The position numbers and the translations under genes are program-made. Shown one piece after another: positions 1-8,740 of a stretch of 64,000 bases of DNA. Under the pieces are notes generated by a model. The model made no database searches. It was given only the letters and a program-made list of their open reading frames with translations, and had not been told where the DNA came from. Within the stretch, counting starts at the first letter, position 1; every line of letters begins with the position of its first letter. Source of the DNA: Deltaproteobacteria bacterium (lineage in GTDB: Bacteria > JADJOY01); the NCBI GenBank assembly GCA_016713535.1, contig JADJOY010000014.1:62001-126000 (forward strand), given 5' to 3'.

Positions 1-844
1 CGGCGGACGCGTTCGCCTTGCCGCCGCTCGGCGCCGGCATCATCCGCAGCAGCGCGGCCGCGGCGCCCTTCACGGTGGCGACACCGCCGACCGGCGCGAG
101 CCCGTGGCAGGTGAGCCCGAGGAGCGCGTGGGCTGCGGCGCGCGCCGCCTGCTTCTGCACCCCGAGCGCCACGGTGGCGCTCAGCAGCCGGTACGTGGCG
201 CTCACCGCGCGGCGCGCCGGCGACCACTCGCCGGGCGCGACCTCCAGGGCACGTGCGAGCCCGTCAGCACTGCGCTCGACCGCATTCTCGAGACGCCGCA
301 CGACCGCCATGCCGTGGCTCCAGTTCCACGGCTCGCGGTTGCGTGCGACGAGCTCCTCGGTGCGCGCGATGGCGAGCGCCAGATGCGTGGCGCAGAACAC
401 CTCCGGGTCGACGTCCTCGGCGTCACGGCCCCAGCGCGCAGCCGGAAGGTCGCGCCACGAAACCCCCGCGATCTTCGCGCTCCCCGGCGCCGCGATGCCC
501 TTGGCACCGGCCGCGAGCAGATCGCCGAGGCGGATCACGTCGACCACCTTGGGAGTCCCGTCGATCACCAGCTCGGTGGCGCCCATCCCCACCGCCGCGG
601 CGCTCAGCTCGAGGACCTTCGGGTACTCGTCGAGGTCGAGCGGCACCAGCGTCCGGTCGCGGAAGACCGCGCGGCCCACGAAGTGGAGCTCGATCGGCGG
701 CGAGGCCTTCTTGAGGCTCTCGGCGAGGAGGTTGGCGCCTTTCGCCGTGAGCGGGTGATCGACTCCGTGGGTGCCGATCGTCTTCATCAGCAGGAAGAGA
801 TCGATCAAGAGGCCGCGGGTGCCTTGCGGGTCGTGGGCCGGCAT
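1..844 (-). CDS. Unrecognised protein, C-terminal part beyond window
   Basis: The first 281 codons of a minus-strand gene that runs off the left edge. It starts at an ATG (842-844) with GGGCGAGG upstream as ribosome-binding site, 12 bases after the stop of the preceding gene, so the two are probably co-transcribed. The N-terminus includes LLIDLFLLMKTIGTHGVDH followed by the strand-like IELHFVGRAVFRDRTLVPLD and then MGATELVIDG. This layout faintly recalls the N-terminal segment of HD/HD-GYP-type proteins of Myxococcota, but no HD motif is visible in the part present. No signal peptide or membrane segment is seen. Function unknown; coding status is well supported by the open frame and codon bias. 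Confidence 0.6.
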   Translation of the reverse strand, partial: MPAHDPQGTRGLLIDLFLLMKTIGTHGVDHPLTAKGANLLAESLKKASPPIELHFVGRAVFRDRTLVPLDLDEYPKVLELSAAAVGMGATELVIDGTPKVVDVIRLGDLLAAGAKGIAAPGSAKIAGVSWRDLPAARWGRDAEDVDPEVFCATHLALAIARTEELVARNREPWNWSHGMAVVRRLENAVERSADGLARALEVAPGEWSPARRAVSATYRLLSATVALGVQKQAARAAAHALLGLTCHGLAPVGGVATVKGAAAALLRMMPAPSGGKANASA

Positions 845-856
845 CGCGCCTCGCCC

Positions 857-2794
857 TCACTTTCCGTTCGCCGCGTCGGGTGACGCGGGCTTGGGCCGCT
901 GGTTGGGCGACTTCGGCTTGCCGGCCGGCTTGGCGGGCGTCGCCGGGGTCGCGCCGGGCTTGTCGGCGGGCTTGGCCGAGGCGGGCGGCGTGGGCGCCGG
1001 CGTCGCTCCCGGCTTTCTGCCTTCGGGCTTGGCGCTCTCCGCGGGCGTCGCCGGCGTGGCGGGCGCCGAGCCGGTGATCCGACCCACGAGCCCGGCGAAG
1101 TCGAGCCCTTCCTTCTTCATGTACGCGAAGGCGCCCCCGGCCACGACCACCACCAGTACCACCAGCGCGATCGCGACGTAGCGCGCGACCCCGCCGCCGC
1201 TGCTGCCGCCGCCGCGCACCGTGTCGAGCCATTGCTTGATCTGCGCCGGCTCGGACGCGTCCGAGACGCTGCGGGCGATGGCCTTGTCGAAGAGCGCGGG
1301 CTCGCCGCGCAGCGCCTGGTACGCGACCAGCCGCGCCGGCGGATCGGCCTTCTTGTTCTTGGCGAGCGGCAGCACCAGCTCGGCGCCGTGGCCGCCGGCC
1401 ACCAGCGCCTTGAGCAAGGGCTCGAGGGTCTGCTTGCGCCAGCCGCCGCCGTCGCGGGCGAGCGCGATCTCGCCCAAGAGCTTCACGGTGGCGGCGTCGC
1501 CGCCCTTGAGCAGCGCGTCCACCACCGGCTCCGCGGCGCCGTGCTCGGCCTTCTCGAGGAAGGTCTTGACCTCGCCGATGAGCGGTACCAGCGCCGCCGC
1601 CGGCATCGCGGCCAGCAGCGCACCCGCGGTCTTGGCGTTGCGCAACAGGTCGCGGGCGATCGCGGGGTTGGGGTCGCACTTGGGCAGCACCTGCACCAGG
1701 CCGCGCTGCATCGGCGCGCCGAGCTTGCCGAGGTCGACGTGCTTCCACAGGTTCTTGAGGCCGACCTTCTTCACCAGCGCGATCGCCGCGTCGAGCGCGG
1801 CGCGGTCGTTGCCGGCGCGCTCCATGAAGCCGTGCACGAAGCCCTGCGAGATCCGCGAGCGGTCGCCGGAGAGCAGCCGCTCCACCTCGGTCGAGCCGAC
1901 CTCGTTGAGCCGGACGCTCGCGGCGATGGTCTCGCCGATCGGCTCGCGTTCGATGGCGGCGGCGAGCGCCACCGCGAACGGGTCCTTGCGCTGCGCCAGC
2001 TCGCCGAGCACCGCCACCAGGTCGAGGTCGAGGTCGTGCTTGAGGGTCTGCACCACCGAGACCGCGAGCTTGCGCGGGTCCAGCGACGGCGCGAGCGCCG
2101 GGTTGGCGGCGGCGAAGTCGACCTGCGCCTTGACCCAGAACGCCGGGTCCTCGCAGCCGCGCTTGAGCTCGGCGCGGCGGATCTCGTCGACGTCGAAGCC
2201 GTGCTCGCGGGCGCTCGCCACCAGCGCGTCGAGCGGGAGCTGGAACTCCTCGCGGATCGCGGCGGCGTCGAGGTCGCGTGAGTGCACCGCGAGGGTGGTG
2301 TCGGAGAGGCTCATCGCCGCCTCCGAGCGCAGCGCGAGCAGCTCCTGCTTGGCGGCGGTGGGGTCGACGAACGCGGCGTCGAGGGCGTCGGTGAAGCTCT
2401 CCTCGCACACGCACGTGAACCCCTCGGCGCCGTCCATCCACAGCCAGTCGCGGAACGCCTCGACCGCCTCCGCCTGCGGCTTGAGGTTGGCCAGCTCCTC
2501 GGCGAGGCGGAGCATGTCGCTCGCCTCGGGGCCGGCTTCGTCGAGGCGGATCTCGCGCAGGCCGGCCATGAACGCCGGCAGCACCCAGCGCCCCTCCTTG
2601 GCCTTCGCGCCGAGGGCATCCTGGCCGTTGACCAGGAGCGTGGTGCCGTCGAGCGTGAGGGTGGTGTCGGGCTCGGCGAGCCAGGCGTCGACGGCCTGGC
2701 GGGCCATGCCCTCGAGGTCGAAGGCGCCCTGCTGCATCGAGTGGATCAGGCCGCCGAAGGCGAGCGCGATGGGCGAGGGCTGGGCAGTGGCCAT
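857..2794 (-). CDS. Large helical-repeat protein with C-terminal membrane anchor and Pro/Ala/Lys tail
   Basis: A 645-residue protein of unknown function. Most of it (about residues 1-530) is Leu/Ala-rich helical sequence of HEAT/armadillo-like texture, with repeated blocks such as VDALLKGGDAATVKLLGEIA. Around residues 535-557 lies one strong transmembrane helix (VARYVAIALVVLVVVVAGG). An 80-residue tail of repeated Pro-Ala-Thr-Lys units follows (TPATPAESAKP, PATPAKPAGKPK), looking like a disordered, possibly wall- or periplasm-spanning linker. A large cytoplasmic domain with a single tail anchor is therefore likely, although orientation is inferred. It lies in a minus-strand run after the DUF4870 gene and 12 bases before the next gene. 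Confidence 0.75.
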   Translation of the reverse strand: MATAQPSPIALAFGGLIHSMQQGAFDLEGMARQAVDAWLAEPDTTLTLDGTTLLVNGQDALGAKAKEGRWVLPAFMAGLREIRLDEAGPEASDMLRLAEELANLKPQAEAVEAFRDWLWMDGAEGFTCVCEESFTDALDAAFVDPTAAKQELLALRSEAAMSLSDTTLAVHSRDLDAAAIREEFQLPLDALVASAREHGFDVDEIRRAELKRGCEDPAFWVKAQVDFAAANPALAPSLDPRKLAVSVVQTLKHDLDLDLVAVLGELAQRKDPFAVALAAAIEREPIGETIAASVRLNEVGSTEVERLLSGDRSRISQGFVHGFMERAGNDRAALDAAIALVKKVGLKNLWKHVDLGKLGAPMQRGLVQVLPKCDPNPAIARDLLRNAKTAGALLAAMPAAALVPLIGEVKTFLEKAEHGAAEPVVDALLKGGDAATVKLLGEIALARDGGGWRKQTLEPLLKALVAGGHGAELVLPLAKNKKADPPARLVAYQALRGEPALFDKAIARSVSDASEPAQIKQWLDTVRGGGSSGGGVARYVAIALVVLVVVVAGGAFAYMKKEGLDFAGLVGRITGSAPATPATPAESAKPEGRKPGATPAPTPPASAKPADKPGATPATPAKPAGKPKSPNQRPKPASPDAANGK

Positions 2795-2923
2795 GGCGGA
2801 CTTCGAATCCCGATCCGATCGCGCGGGGGAGCGCTGCCGGATCCTACCGGCGCCGCGTCATGGGGTGCAATGCACGATCGCGACGGCGGGCGGGTCGAGG
2901 ACGGGGCGCCCGGGGCCGATGCT

Positions 2924-2952
2924 TCGGGCGGGGATGCCCCCCCGCCGCTACG
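2924..2952. repeat. Palindromic element ending in CGCCGCTACG
   Basis: A short GC-rich hairpin (CGGGCGGGG, loop atg, then a C-rich arm) ending in CGCCGCTACG. The same terminus occurs in the 58-bp element at 48812-48869. On the minus strand the terminus reads CGTAGCGGCGG, and its TAG is the stop codon of the DUF4870 gene (2948-2950). The rest of the 153-base gap (2795-2947) holds nothing else that I recognise. Confidence 0.5.
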
Positions 2953-3349
2953 ATGAGCGACGCACTCCACCCTGCGGACCCGGGATGAAGCGGATCACGT
3001 AAGGGTAGCGGTGGCGCTTGCCGTCCTTGGCGTCGAGCCCGGCGCGGATGACCATCACCGCGTCGGCGATCGCGAGCGCCACCAGCAGCGGGATGCCGAG
3101 CGCGGCGAGCATCAGCACACCGCAGCCGAGCCCGGCGAGCAGCACCGTGAGCTGGAAGTTGAGCGCCTCGCGCGCTTGGTCCTCGACGAACGCCGAGGCG
3201 CCCTTCCACGACAGCCAGATCGCGCCCGGCACCAGCAGGTTGCCGAGCGGGATTCCCGCGAAGACCGTGAGCCCGCCGAGGTGGCAAGCCGCCGCCCACA
3301 GCCGCTCCCGTCGCGTCCCGTCCTCGCCGCCCACGCGCGCGCCCTTCAC
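2948..3349 (-). CDS. DUF4870-type small membrane protein
   Basis: A 133-residue protein with three hydrophobic segments and the DUF4870 hallmark (WAAACHLGGL near the N-terminus, EDQAREALNFQL in the middle, then two helices and a basic C-terminal stretch KDGKRHRYPYVIRFIP). The family is found in many bacteria and has no assigned function; an integral membrane location follows from the helices. I chose the GTG at 3347-3349 because it overlaps the upstream stop as GTGA, indicating translational coupling to the TPR-zincin gene. The longer in-frame extension would run inside that gene. Its stop codon TAG lies within the terminus of a palindromic element. Confidence 0.8.
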   Translation of the reverse strand: MKGARVGGEDGTRRERLWAAACHLGGLTVFAGIPLGNLLVPGAIWLSWKGASAFVEDQAREALNFQLTVLLAGLGCGVLMLAALGIPLLVALAIADAVMVIRAGLDAKDGKRHRYPYVIRFIPGPQGGVRRSS

Positions 3350-4170
3350 CCGACGCCGCGCTCGATCAGCTCTTCCTCGCTGAGCCCGAGGTAGTGGCCG
3401 ATCTCGTGGATCAGCGTGATGGCGATCTCGTCCTCGAGCTCGTCGCGCGAGTGGCTCGCGAGCTCGAGGCAGCGCTGGTAGAGCACCACCACGTCGGGAC
3501 CGGCGTCGCCGGGGTCGAACACGCTCGTCGCACCGCGAGGCGTGCCGCGGAAGAGGCCCAGGATGAGCGGCGAGAGCGGCGGGGTGACCGAGCACAGCTC
3601 GTCCTCGGACGGGAAGTCCTCGATCTGGACGCTCAGGTTGTCGAGGGCGGCACGGATGTCCGCGGGAACCTTCGCGAGCGCGGTGTCGACGATGGCGTCG
3701 AACTCGTCGCGGCCGAGCGGCGCGGTGGTGCGGTAGATCTCGTCGCGGGCGCTGGCTTCCCCGTAGAGCCTCTCGGCCTCCGCGAGGCTTCCCTCTCGCT
3801 CCGCGATGACCGCCGACAGGAACGCGGCCTCCGCGAACTCGTCGGGCTGACCGAGCAGTGGCGCGAGGGTCCCGCGCGCGTTCGCGAAGTCGCAGCTCTC
3901 GAAGAGCGCCGCGCCGAGCAACGCCACCGCCGAGCGATCATCGGGCGCGAGCTCGAGCGCCTCGCGGGCGGCCTCGGCAGCGCTGCCGGGATCGTCCATG
4001 CGCAACAGGATCTCGGACGCGAGCAGGTAGCCGTCGGGCTCCTCGGGCTCGCGCTCGATCGCCTGCTCGACGACCGCGAGCGCCTCTTCGAGCTCGCCCT
4101 CCTCGAGATAGGCCTGAGCATCCTCGAGGAGGCGCTCCCAGGAGCTGGGATCGGACGGCGGAGCGTTCAT
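3346..4170 (-). CDS. TPR protein with C-terminal zincin metallopeptidase-like domain
   Basis: 274 residues. The first half carries TPR-like helical pairs (AYLEEGELEEALAVVEQAIE, EAAREALELAPDD). The second half matches the small metallopeptidase family PF06262: a conserved region EFDAIVDTALAKVPADI and a zinc-binding HEIGH at residues 255-259, followed by YLGLSEEEL. The HExxH supplies two zinc ligands and the catalytic Glu; the third ligand cannot be fixed by eye. In many bacteria PF06262 proteins are about 120-130 residues, so here the domain is fused to TPRs. The start is the ATG at 4168-4170; a longer frame exists but begins with unconserved Arg/Pro-rich sequence. Coupled downstream to the DUF4870 gene. 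Confidence 0.8.
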   Translation of the reverse strand: MNAPPSDPSSWERLLEDAQAYLEEGELEEALAVVEQAIEREPEEPDGYLLASEILLRMDDPGSAAEAAREALELAPDDRSAVALLGAALFESCDFANARGTLAPLLGQPDEFAEAAFLSAVIAEREGSLAEAERLYGEASARDEIYRTTAPLGRDEFDAIVDTALAKVPADIRAALDNLSVQIEDFPSEDELCSVTPPLSPLILGLFRGTPRGATSVFDPGDAGPDVVVLYQRCLELASHSRDELEDEIAITLIHEIGHYLGLSEEELIERGVG

Positions 4171-4281
4171 GGGTGCGATGGGCTCGGGTGGACGGGGCGG
4201 GGGTCGCGAGCCGCGGATCTTCCGAGGGTACCCGTCGCGGCGAGCCCGGTGCAACGCGCGCCACCGCTATTCTGGTCGTCG

Positions 4282-4776
4282 ATGGCCAGACGGGCGAAGC
4301 GGGGCGATCGGACTCGGCGCGTCGGCGTGATCTCGGACACCCACGGGCTGGCGCGGCCTCAGGCCCTCGCCGCGCTGGCGGGCAGCGAGCTGATCGTCCA
4401 CGCGGGCGACGTGGGCTCGCCCGAGGTGCTCGCGGCGCTCGCCGCGATCGCGCCGGTGGCGGCGATCCGCGGCAACAACGACGTCGACGCGTGGGCACGC
4501 GCGCTGCCCGAGACGCGCGTGGTAGAGGTGGGCGACGCGCGACTCTACGTGCTGCACTCGATCGGCGACCTCGACCGCGACCTGGCGCGCGACGGCTTCG
4601 TGGCGGTGATCGCCGGCCACTCGCACCGTCCCTCGATCGGGCACCGGGACGGCGTGCTGTTCGTGAACCCGGGCAGCGCCGGTCCGCGGCGCTTCACCCT
4701 GCCGGTCGCGGTGGCGCGGCTCACGGTGAGCGCGGCGCGCACCATCGAGGGCGAGATCGTGACGCTGGCCGTGTGA
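4282..4776 (+). CDS. YfcE/MJ0936-type metallophosphoesterase
   Basis: A 164-residue calcineurin-like phosphodiesterase. The metal-binding signature is complete: GVISDTHG near residue 15, HAGDVG, RGNNDVD, and AGHSHRPS followed by VNPGS. This order and length are those of the MJ0936/YfcE family, which hydrolyses phosphodiesters in vitro; the physiological substrate is unknown. The start is ATG 4282, preceded by an Arg/Lys-rich start MARRAKRGDRTRR. It is divergent from the TPR-zincin gene (111 bases apart) and convergent with the lipoprotein gene that follows. Cytoplasmic. Confidence 0.9.
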   Translation: MARRAKRGDRTRRVGVISDTHGLARPQALAALAGSELIVHAGDVGSPEVLAALAAIAPVAAIRGNNDVDAWARALPETRVVEVGDARLYVLHSIGDLDRDLARDGFVAVIAGHSHRPSIGHRDGVLFVNPGSAGPRRFTLPVAVARLTVSAARTIEGEIVTLAV

Positions 4777-4807
4777 CGCGGGCCGGGGCGCGGGACGCGC
4801 CCCGCGC

Positions 4808-5279
4808 TCAGAAGCGAGACGACTCGAGGGCGGTGACGATCGCGCCGCGCCGGCTCGCGAGCGAGGCCGCCGGCCCGCTCGCCCTCCACGACCACCAGCT
4901 CCTCGCCACGCACGAAGAGTGCGAGCAGGTAGCCGTGCTCGTGGAGCCCGAGTGGCGCCGCGAGCTCGAGCAGGAAGCCGGGCCGGGCGTCCACGCCGCC
5001 GCCGACTTCGCCGTCGGCGCGGAGCTCGTAGCCCTTCGCCTTCATCCGCGACGTCACCGCTTCCTTCCAGAAGGCGAGCGCTGCGCCCCCCGGGTTCTCC
5101 TCGCGGCGCACGCGGAAGACCACGCCGTCCGGGCTCACCGCGCGGAACGGTTCGCTCGCGGTGAACGCCGCGAAGCCGCCGGGCGTCACCGGCTGGGCCG
5201 CCGCGCAGCCCGCGCTCACGAAGCCGATCAGCAAGAGGACGGCGCGCCGCCGCGGACGGATCGTACGTTCAGTGCTCAT
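4808..5279 (-). CDS. Small lipoprotein, last gene of the DUF4349 operon (apparent frameshift)
   Basis: Begins MSTERTIRPRRRAVLLLIGF with lipobox VSAGC (Cys25), so it is a predicted lipoprotein of about 156 residues. The body contains PDGVVFRVRREENPGG, a Trp-Lys-containing helix, and LFVRGEELVVVEGERAGG. After this the frame is lost. The neighbouring frame gives a plausible end, PAASLASRRGAIVTALESSRF, with a stop at 4808-4810. Without correction the frame would read on antisense through the phosphodiesterase gene. The shift is one base, near 4865-4876 within CCGGCGG. The start overlaps the end of the preceding DUF4349 gene by 11 bases. Function unknown. Confidence 0.7.
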
Positions 5280-5889
5280 CGCGGAAGCTCCCTTCGAAGC
5301 GGGACAGGTCGAGGCTGTTCATCCACGGGAACGACGACGCGCCGACGTCGGGCGGTGGCGCGGTGTCGACGGCGCGGAGCGAGACCGTCACTCGCGCGAA
5401 GCCGACGCGGTGGCGCAACACGTCGAGCTCGCCCTGGGTCGTCTCGATGCGCGAGATGAGGTCGATCATCTGTCTCTCGACGGCGACCACCGCCTCGGGC
5501 GTCGCGGTCTCGAGGACCGCGCGATAGCGCGCGAGCATGGCGCGGCGCGAGGCGAGCTTGGCGTCGAGCTGGGCGAGCTCGTCGCTCACGTCGTCGCTGT
5601 CCCAGCGCCGATCGACGATCGTGCCGGCGGCGCCGAGCGTCTCGTTGAGTGCGTTGACCTGACCGATCGGTACGCGCAGCTCGAGCGCATCGTCGGTCCA
5701 GCTCGCGAAGTAGCCACCGTGGCGCTCGGTGAAGTCGACGAGCAGACGGGCCGCGTCGGCGGCGGCTCCGACGCGCAGCGTGTAGGACGCCACGACCGCG
5801 GTGCGTGGCGGCGCCGCGCCCGCGGGTCGCGCGGGCGCGAGCGCCGCGAGCGCGGCCCACAGACAGAGCACCCTTCGGTTCGGGCTCAT
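5269..5889 (-). CDS. DUF4349 protein, short paralogue
   Basis: A 206-residue exported protein: an N-terminal signal peptide (RVLCLWAALAALAPARPAGA) followed by a DUF4349 core. The core has the two usual strands (TLRVGAAADAARLLVDFTER, GGYFASWTDDALELRVP), then a long helical hairpin with LAQLDAKLASRRAMLARYRA and ERQMIDLISRIETTQGELD. DUF4349 proteins are envelope proteins of unknown role. Unlike most members there is no C-terminal transmembrane helix. The ATG overlaps the stop of the upstream DUF4349 lipoprotein as ATGA, so the two are translationally coupled and probably act together. Confidence 0.8.
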   Translation of the reverse strand: MSPNRRVLCLWAALAALAPARPAGAAPPRTAVVASYTLRVGAAADAARLLVDFTERHGGYFASWTDDALELRVPIGQVNALNETLGAAGTIVDRRWDSDDVSDELAQLDAKLASRRAMLARYRAVLETATPEAVVAVERQMIDLISRIETTQGELDVLRHRVGFARVTVSLRAVDTAPPPDVGASSFPWMNSLDLSRFEGSFRDEH

Positions 5890-7079
5890 CGCGACACCTC
5901 GCCCGCCAGCACCGCGCGCACCGCGTCGCCGTGGCGTCGGTACTCCTGCGCGGACGGGAAATACGCCTCGGCGAGATCGAGGTCGCCGTCGTGGACGCGA
6001 ACCGCGACCCAGTAGCGGTACGGATCGTCGCCGCGCTCGACGAGCTCGAGGATCGTGAAGCCGCCGGCGCGCGACGGCTCGACGCGCGAGAAGCCGGGCG
6101 CGAGCCGCCGTTCGATCGCTTCGACCCAGAACGCGGCATCGCCGCGCGGCTCGTTCGTGCGACGGCTCGCCCACAGCGTGGTGCGGTCGGCGGCCTCGAC
6201 GCGGAAGAGTCCGTGGCTGCCGAGCGCCACGAAGCCCTCGGGCACCGCGAGCTCGAGTCGCTCGCCGCGGTCGGCCACCTCGTAGCGGGTCGCCGACAGC
6301 ACGTGGATCCAGCGCAGCGCCGCGAGGTCGAGCTCGACCGGGTCCTCGTGGACCGGCGCGGGCGCCTTCACCTCGAGGGTGATCCTGGAGAGCGCGCCGA
6401 GGGTCGAGAGCGTCGCGAGCGCGGTCTCGAGCTCGTCGATGCTCTCGATGACCTCCTCGAGCTGGGCGAGGATCGTGACGCGATCCTTCTCGTCCTTGGC
6501 GTGAGCGAGGAGCGCCTGCAGTCGATCTCGCGTCGCCCGCAGGGTCGCGAGGCGCAGGTCCGTCGCCCGGTAGGCGTCGGAGATGTCCTCGACCGTGAGC
6601 GACTTGCGGAGCACCGTGCCGAGTGCCTGCAGCGCGTCGAAGACCTCGTGGAAGCGCGCGACCGGCACTCGAAGCACCAGCGTCGACTCGTGGGCGCGCT
6701 CGACGTAGCCGCCGCTGGTGGTGGCGAGCGCGGCCGCCTTGGCGAGGGCGTCGGTGGGGGCCGTGACCTGCAGGTCGAGGGAGCCGGTGTAGTGGAGGAG
6801 CCGGCGGTCGAGGGGTTTGGGTGGGGCGGCGAGATCGGCGAGGGCGAAGACGGCTCGTCGCGCCGCCGTCTGCGGCTCGAGGTCGCCCGCATGCATTCCT
6901 TTCGAGAAGGCCCGTCGCGAGATCGGGGCGGGATCCGCCATGGCGGCGCCGAAGCTCCCCGCCTGCGCCGACAAGCTCGGTTGGGCCGTCGAGACCGCCT
7001 CCGGCTCCGCCTTCACGCACCCCGCGGCAAGGGTCGCCAGCCCCGCCACGAGCCCCGCGCCCCAGCGCCGCCATCTCAC
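5886..7079 (-). CDS. DUF4349 lipoprotein
   Basis: 397 residues. The N-terminus MRWRRWGAGLVAGLATLAAG ends in a lipobox with Cys21, giving a predicted lipoprotein. The DUF4349 domain spans roughly residues 90-245: GSLDLQVTAP, GGYVERAHESTLVLRVPVAR, the coiled hairpin LRATRDRLQALLAHAKDEKD and IDELETALATLSTLG. An extra C-terminal domain (about 250-397) is rich in beta strands and resembles the small lipoprotein encoded two genes downstream in its FWVEAIERRLAPGF motif (compare FWKEAVTSRMKAKG). First gene of a three-gene operon, with an ATGA overlap to the next. Role unknown; envelope location inferred. Confidence 0.82.
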   Translation of the reverse strand: MRWRRWGAGLVAGLATLAAGCVKAEPEAVSTAQPSLSAQAGSFGAAMADPAPISRRAFSKGMHAGDLEPQTAARRAVFALADLAAPPKPLDRRLLHYTGSLDLQVTAPTDALAKAAALATTSGGYVERAHESTLVLRVPVARFHEVFDALQALGTVLRKSLTVEDISDAYRATDLRLATLRATRDRLQALLAHAKDEKDRVTILAQLEEVIESIDELETALATLSTLGALSRITLEVKAPAPVHEDPVELDLAALRWIHVLSATRYEVADRGERLELAVPEGFVALGSHGLFRVEAADRTTLWASRRTNEPRGDAAFWVEAIERRLAPGFSRVEPSRAGGFTILELVERGDDPYRYWVAVRVHDGDLDLAEAYFPSAQEYRRHGDAVRAVLAGEVSR

Positions 7080-7281
7080 GCTCCGTGTTCGGCCGATCGT
7101 CGTGTCGCATGCGACGAGATGTAGCGCCGCGCGCGCTCGCGATCGCCCGTGAAGCGGCCAGGATTCGGTCAGGGATCGGTCATGTCCCGCCGCGCTGTTG
7201 AACCCTCGCGCGGCGGCGTGCGAGCCTCCCCGGCGTTTCGTCGATCGATTCCGCCCGTCGATGCACCAGGAGGGCCGCGCC

Positions 7282-8502
7282 GTGATCCCCGAGACCGTGG
7301 AACGCGAAGAGAGCGCCGAGGAGATCGCCTACCGCAAGGACCTGGCGCGGTGGATCTCCACCCATCTCCCCGACAAGCCGAGCTTTCACCTCCCGCAGAG
7401 CTTCCTCGAGGTGGAGAGCACCGAGCAGTGCGAGTTCCTGCGCGCCTGGCAGGCGGAGCTCTACGCCGCCGGCTACCTGGGCATCGACGTGCCGCGCGCC
7501 TACGGCGGCCACGAGGGCGAGAGCTGGAAGCAGCGCATCGTCGCGCAGGAGCTGATCCGCGCCGGCGCGCCGACCCTCCTCAACGTGGTCGGCTTGCGCA
7601 TGGCGATGCCGACGATCCTCACCCACGGCACCGAGGAGCAAAAGCAGCGCTACGTGCAGAAGATCCTCTCCGCCGAGGAGATCTGGTGCCAGGGCTTCTC
7701 CGAGCCCAACGCCGGCAGCGACCTCGCCTCGGTGCAGACCTTCGTGAAGCGCGACGGCGACGCGTGGATCGCGAACGGCCACAAGATCTGGACCACCCTC
7801 GGCCAGTTCGCGGACTTCATGATCCTGCTCGCGCGCACCGACAAGGACGCGAGCAAGCACGGCGGGCTCTCGTACTTCCTGATGCCGATGAAGGCGCCCG
7901 GCGTCGACGTGCGGCCGCTGGTCAAGATGACCCGCGAGGCCACCTTCAACCAGGTCCACATCGAGGACGTCGCGATGCCGCTCGACGCGCTGCTGGGCCA
8001 GCTCGGCCACGGCTGGCAGGTGGCGATGACCACGCTGATGTTCGAGCGCGGTGCGGCGGGAGGCTCGGAGCGCGACCTGCACGCCGCCTTCGAGGAGATG
8101 ATCGCGCGCCTCACCGACCTCGCGAAGCGCACCAGGCGCGGGCGGACGCGGAGGATCGACGACCCGCTGATCCGTGATGCGCTCGCGGCACTCGCCACCG
8201 AGGTCGAGGCGATCCGCCACCACATCACTCGCGCGCGGATCCCGCAGCTCCTCGATCACCCGATGGCGATCCCGCTCATGGGCAAGCTCATGGGCAGCGA
8301 GCTGATGATGCGGCTGCACCGGCTCGGCCAGGACATCCTCGGCCCCTCGGCGACGCAGTGGATGGATTCGCCGGCGGCGGTGGACGGCGGCACCTGGCAG
8401 CTCGCCTTCGGCAACGCCTACGGCCCGATCATCGGCGGCGGCACCAGCGAGATCCAGAAGAACATCGTCGGGGAGCGCGTCCTCGGCCTGGCGAAGGGTT
8501 GA
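7282..8502 (+). CDS. Acyl-CoA dehydrogenase
   Basis: A 406-residue flavoprotein of the acyl-CoA dehydrogenase superfamily, oxidising an acyl-CoA to a 2,3-enoyl-CoA in fatty-acid or related acyl breakdown. Visible signatures are GIDVPRAYGGHEGE near the N-terminus, CQGFSEPNAGSDLASVQT (FAD/substrate loop), NGHKIWTTLGQFADF, and the C-terminal GGGTSEIQKNIVGERVLGL. I prefer the GTG at 7282 because AGGAGGG lies 7 bases upstream; an ATG at 7261 is in frame but has no clear ribosome-binding site. It is followed, after a palindromic element, by a second acyl-CoA dehydrogenase, a common pairing in catabolic clusters. Exact acyl substrate unknown. Confidence 0.9.
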   Translation: MIPETVEREESAEEIAYRKDLARWISTHLPDKPSFHLPQSFLEVESTEQCEFLRAWQAELYAAGYLGIDVPRAYGGHEGESWKQRIVAQELIRAGAPTLLNVVGLRMAMPTILTHGTEEQKQRYVQKILSAEEIWCQGFSEPNAGSDLASVQTFVKRDGDAWIANGHKIWTTLGQFADFMILLARTDKDASKHGGLSYFLMPMKAPGVDVRPLVKMTREATFNQVHIEDVAMPLDALLGQLGHGWQVAMTTLMFERGAAGGSERDLHAAFEEMIARLTDLAKRTRRGRTRRIDDPLIRDALAALATEVEAIRHHITRARIPQLLDHPMAIPLMGKLMGSELMMRLHRLGQDILGPSATQWMDSPAAVDGGTWQLAFGNAYGPIIGGGTSEIQKNIVGERVLGLAKG

Positions 8503-8545
8503 AGAGTGACGAGTCCGCTGGTGGGCCGGTTCGGGGTTTCGTGCC

Positions 8546-8620
8546 GGAGGGTCGCGCGTCGCGCGACCGGCGATACGCTCCGCCGTTGCATCGCCGGTCC
8601 GGTCGATCGCTGTGAGCGGG
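8546..8620. repeat. Interspersed palindromic element, variant copy 1
   Basis: Carries the family's layout with compensatory changes: GGAGGGTCGCGCGTCGCGCGACC forms the stem, followed by the conserved GGCGATACG and later GGTCGATCGCTGT. In other copies the stem is GGGGCACGCGTCGCGTGCCC. Here the arm sequence differs but the pairing is kept, which points to selection on, or copying of, a hairpin. Lies between the two acyl-CoA dehydrogenase genes. Confidence 0.65.
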
Positions 8621-8740
8621 GCCCCACCCCCGCTGCGCTTCGCTCGCGCTCGATCTCTTCACAGGCTCGCTGCGACGCGCCGGGTGGAGATCGAGCGCGT
8701 GGCCCCGACACGATCACGCGCTGAGTTGAGGGAGACGACC

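Noticed and set aside
423-2441. Long minus-strand open frame rich in Arg, Gly and Pro overlapping the helical-repeat gene in another frame
   Set aside because: Composition is that of a shifted reading of GC-rich codons; the overlapping 645-residue frame has normal protein texture and a membrane helix.
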